Positions 5,027 through 5,987 of a stretch of 5,987 nucleotides of DNA are shown piece after piece. The notes beneath the pieces were generated by a model. It made no database searches. It was not told the origin of the DNA and saw only the letters and a program-made list of their open reading frames with translations. A program made the translations under genes and the position numbers. Each line of letters starts with the position of its first letter. Positions within the stretch are counted from its first letter, which is position 1. Source of the DNA: an uncultured Lachnospiraceae bacterium (GTDB lineage Bacteria; Bacillota; Clostridia; Lachnospirales; Lachnospiraceae); the NCBI GenBank assembly GCA_947175845.1, contig CAMWOK010000198.1, forward strand, positions 1-5,987, in the 5' to 3' direction.

Positions 5027-5987
5027 ATGAAGTTCGAGGTAATCTACAAAACTGCCACAAGCTTTGTGGTAGAAATCAAGGAAAACGGCTATTTTTCGTC
5101 GGAGCAGGAGCATGAAATCTATGTGGATGGCAGCCTTGCGGAGAAGAGCTGCCGAAATGTGGCGACTGTGTTTGGACTGGCGCCCGCCACGACCTATGAA
5201 GTGAAAATCAAGTGCGGGGAAGCGCTTTCAGAGGCTTTTCAGGTGACGACCGAGGAGGAGTATGTCACGCTGAATGTCAGAGAGTTTGGCGCGAAGGGCG
5301 ATGGCGAGACGGACGATACGCACTTTATCCAGTGCGCCATCAACGCGTGTCCCAGGGGTGGAAGAGTTTACATACCGGCGGGTGTTTACAAGATTTATCC
5401 CCTGTTTTTAAAGAGCGACCTTGTGCTGGAGATCGGAAAAGACGCGACGCTCTCCGCGTTCACAGACCGGACAAAGTTTCCGATACTTCCCGGAAAAGTC
5501 GAGTGTGTCGACAAAGAACAGGAATATCTGCTCGGCACGTGGGAGGGCGACCCGCTCGACATGTTTGCGGGTATCATCACGGGAATCAACGTGGAGAATG
5601 TCGTGATTACCGGTCAGGGAACGATTGACGGCTGTGCAGACAAGAGTAACTGGTGGGACAATCCCAAGGTGAAACGCATCGCGTGGCGCCCGCGTATGAT
5701 TTTTCTCAACAAATGCAGAAATGTCGTGCTTCATGGCATCACAGTACAGAACAGCCCTTCATGGAATATCCATCCTTATTTCTCCGAGAATCTGCGGTTT
5801 ATCGGCATCTCTGTGCTGGGGCCGAAGGATTCGCCAAACACGGATGGCCTCGACCCGGAATCCTGCAAAAATGTGGAGATTGTCGGCGTTTATTTCTCGG
5901 TTGGCGACGACTGTATCGCCATCAAATCGGGCAAAATCTACATGGGTGCAAAGTACAAAACGCCCTCCGAGAACCTCACAATCAGAC
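5027..5987 (+). CDS. GH28 polygalacturonase-type glycoside hydrolase, 3' end beyond window
   Basis: The first 320 codons of an open frame that is still open at the window edge; family members of this architecture are usually around 500 residues. ATG is 5 nt after GGAGG (5017-5021). Residues 1-80 form a beta-rich, fibronectin-III-like domain. From about 84 (VREFGAKGDGETDDT) the parallel beta-helix begins. Two of the GH28 catalytic motifs are visible: NTDG (271-274, Asp273) and GDDC (293-296, Asp294 and Asp295), with the 21-residue spacing seen in known polygalacturonases. The later GHG and RIK motifs would lie outside the window. There is no signal peptide or hydrophobic N-terminus, so it probably works in the cytoplasm on imported oligogalacturonides, perhaps as an exo-enzyme. 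Other GH28 specificities, such as rhamnogalacturonan or xylogalacturonan, are possible. The cre box upstream suggests catabolite control. Confidence 0.92.
   Translation, partial: MKFEVIYKTATSFVVEIKENGYFSSEQEHEIYVDGSLAEKSCRNVATVFGLAPATTYEVKIKCGEALSEAFQVTTEEEYVTLNVREFGAKGDGETDDTHFIQCAINACPRGGRVYIPAGVYKIYPLFLKSDLVLEIGKDATLSAFTDRTKFPILPGKVECVDKEQEYLLGTWEGDPLDMFAGIITGINVENVVITGQGTIDGCADKSNWWDNPKVKRIAWRPRMIFLNKCRNVVLHGITVQNSPSWNIHPYFSENLRFIGISVLGPKDSPNTDGLDPESCKNVEIVGVYFSVGDDCIAIKSGKIYMGAKYKTPSENLTIR

Noticed and set aside
5212..5628. 138-codon plus-strand frame
   Set aside because: It is an out-of-frame shadow inside the GH28 coding sequence.

Overview
The window looks like a chromosomal segment of a Gram-positive Firmicute, most likely a gut-type Lachnospiraceae/Clostridia. 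This is inferred from strong GGAGG ribosome sites, sigma-A-type promoters, a consensus cre (CcpA/LacI-type) box, an archaeal-type glycogen debranching enzyme and a cytoplasmic GH28 pectin enzyme. Base composition is intermediate. I see no tRNA, rRNA, CRISPR array, transposase or phage gene.

Left half (about 1-2660), minus strand. Reading leftwards from a good promoter at 2655-2683 there are four genes: a 141-residue two-helix membrane protein of unknown function, a 52-residue and a 47-residue single-helix membrane protein (the 47-residue one is in neither long open frame that covers it), and a CPA1-type K+/H+ (or Na+/H+) antiporter of the NhaP2/CvrA kind. The antiporter ends at an amber codon inside its C-terminal RCK_C (TrkA_C) domain, and the four codons visible beyond the stop still fit the domain, so it may be a recent nonsense mutation. 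A roughly 167-bp imperfect inverted repeat with a nested hairpin (1697-1863) lies between the two tiny genes and supplies the stop codon of the 52-residue one. It looks like a MITE- or REP-like insertion or a large structured RNA.

Centre (2574-2841). This is a divergent regulatory region with back-to-back promoters, an exact 11-bp direct repeat, and a 7-bp inverted repeat that includes part of the rightward -35 box.

Right half (2842-5987), plus strand. A complete GH133 glycogen debranching enzyme is followed, after a 175-bp gap holding a perfect cre-consensus box and a hairpin, by the first 320 codons of a GH28 polygalacturonase without a signal peptide. The GH28 gene runs off the window. 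Together these two suggest intracellular carbohydrate metabolism (storage glucan and imported pectin oligomers) under catabolite control. The left-hand genes concern cation homeostasis and appear unrelated.
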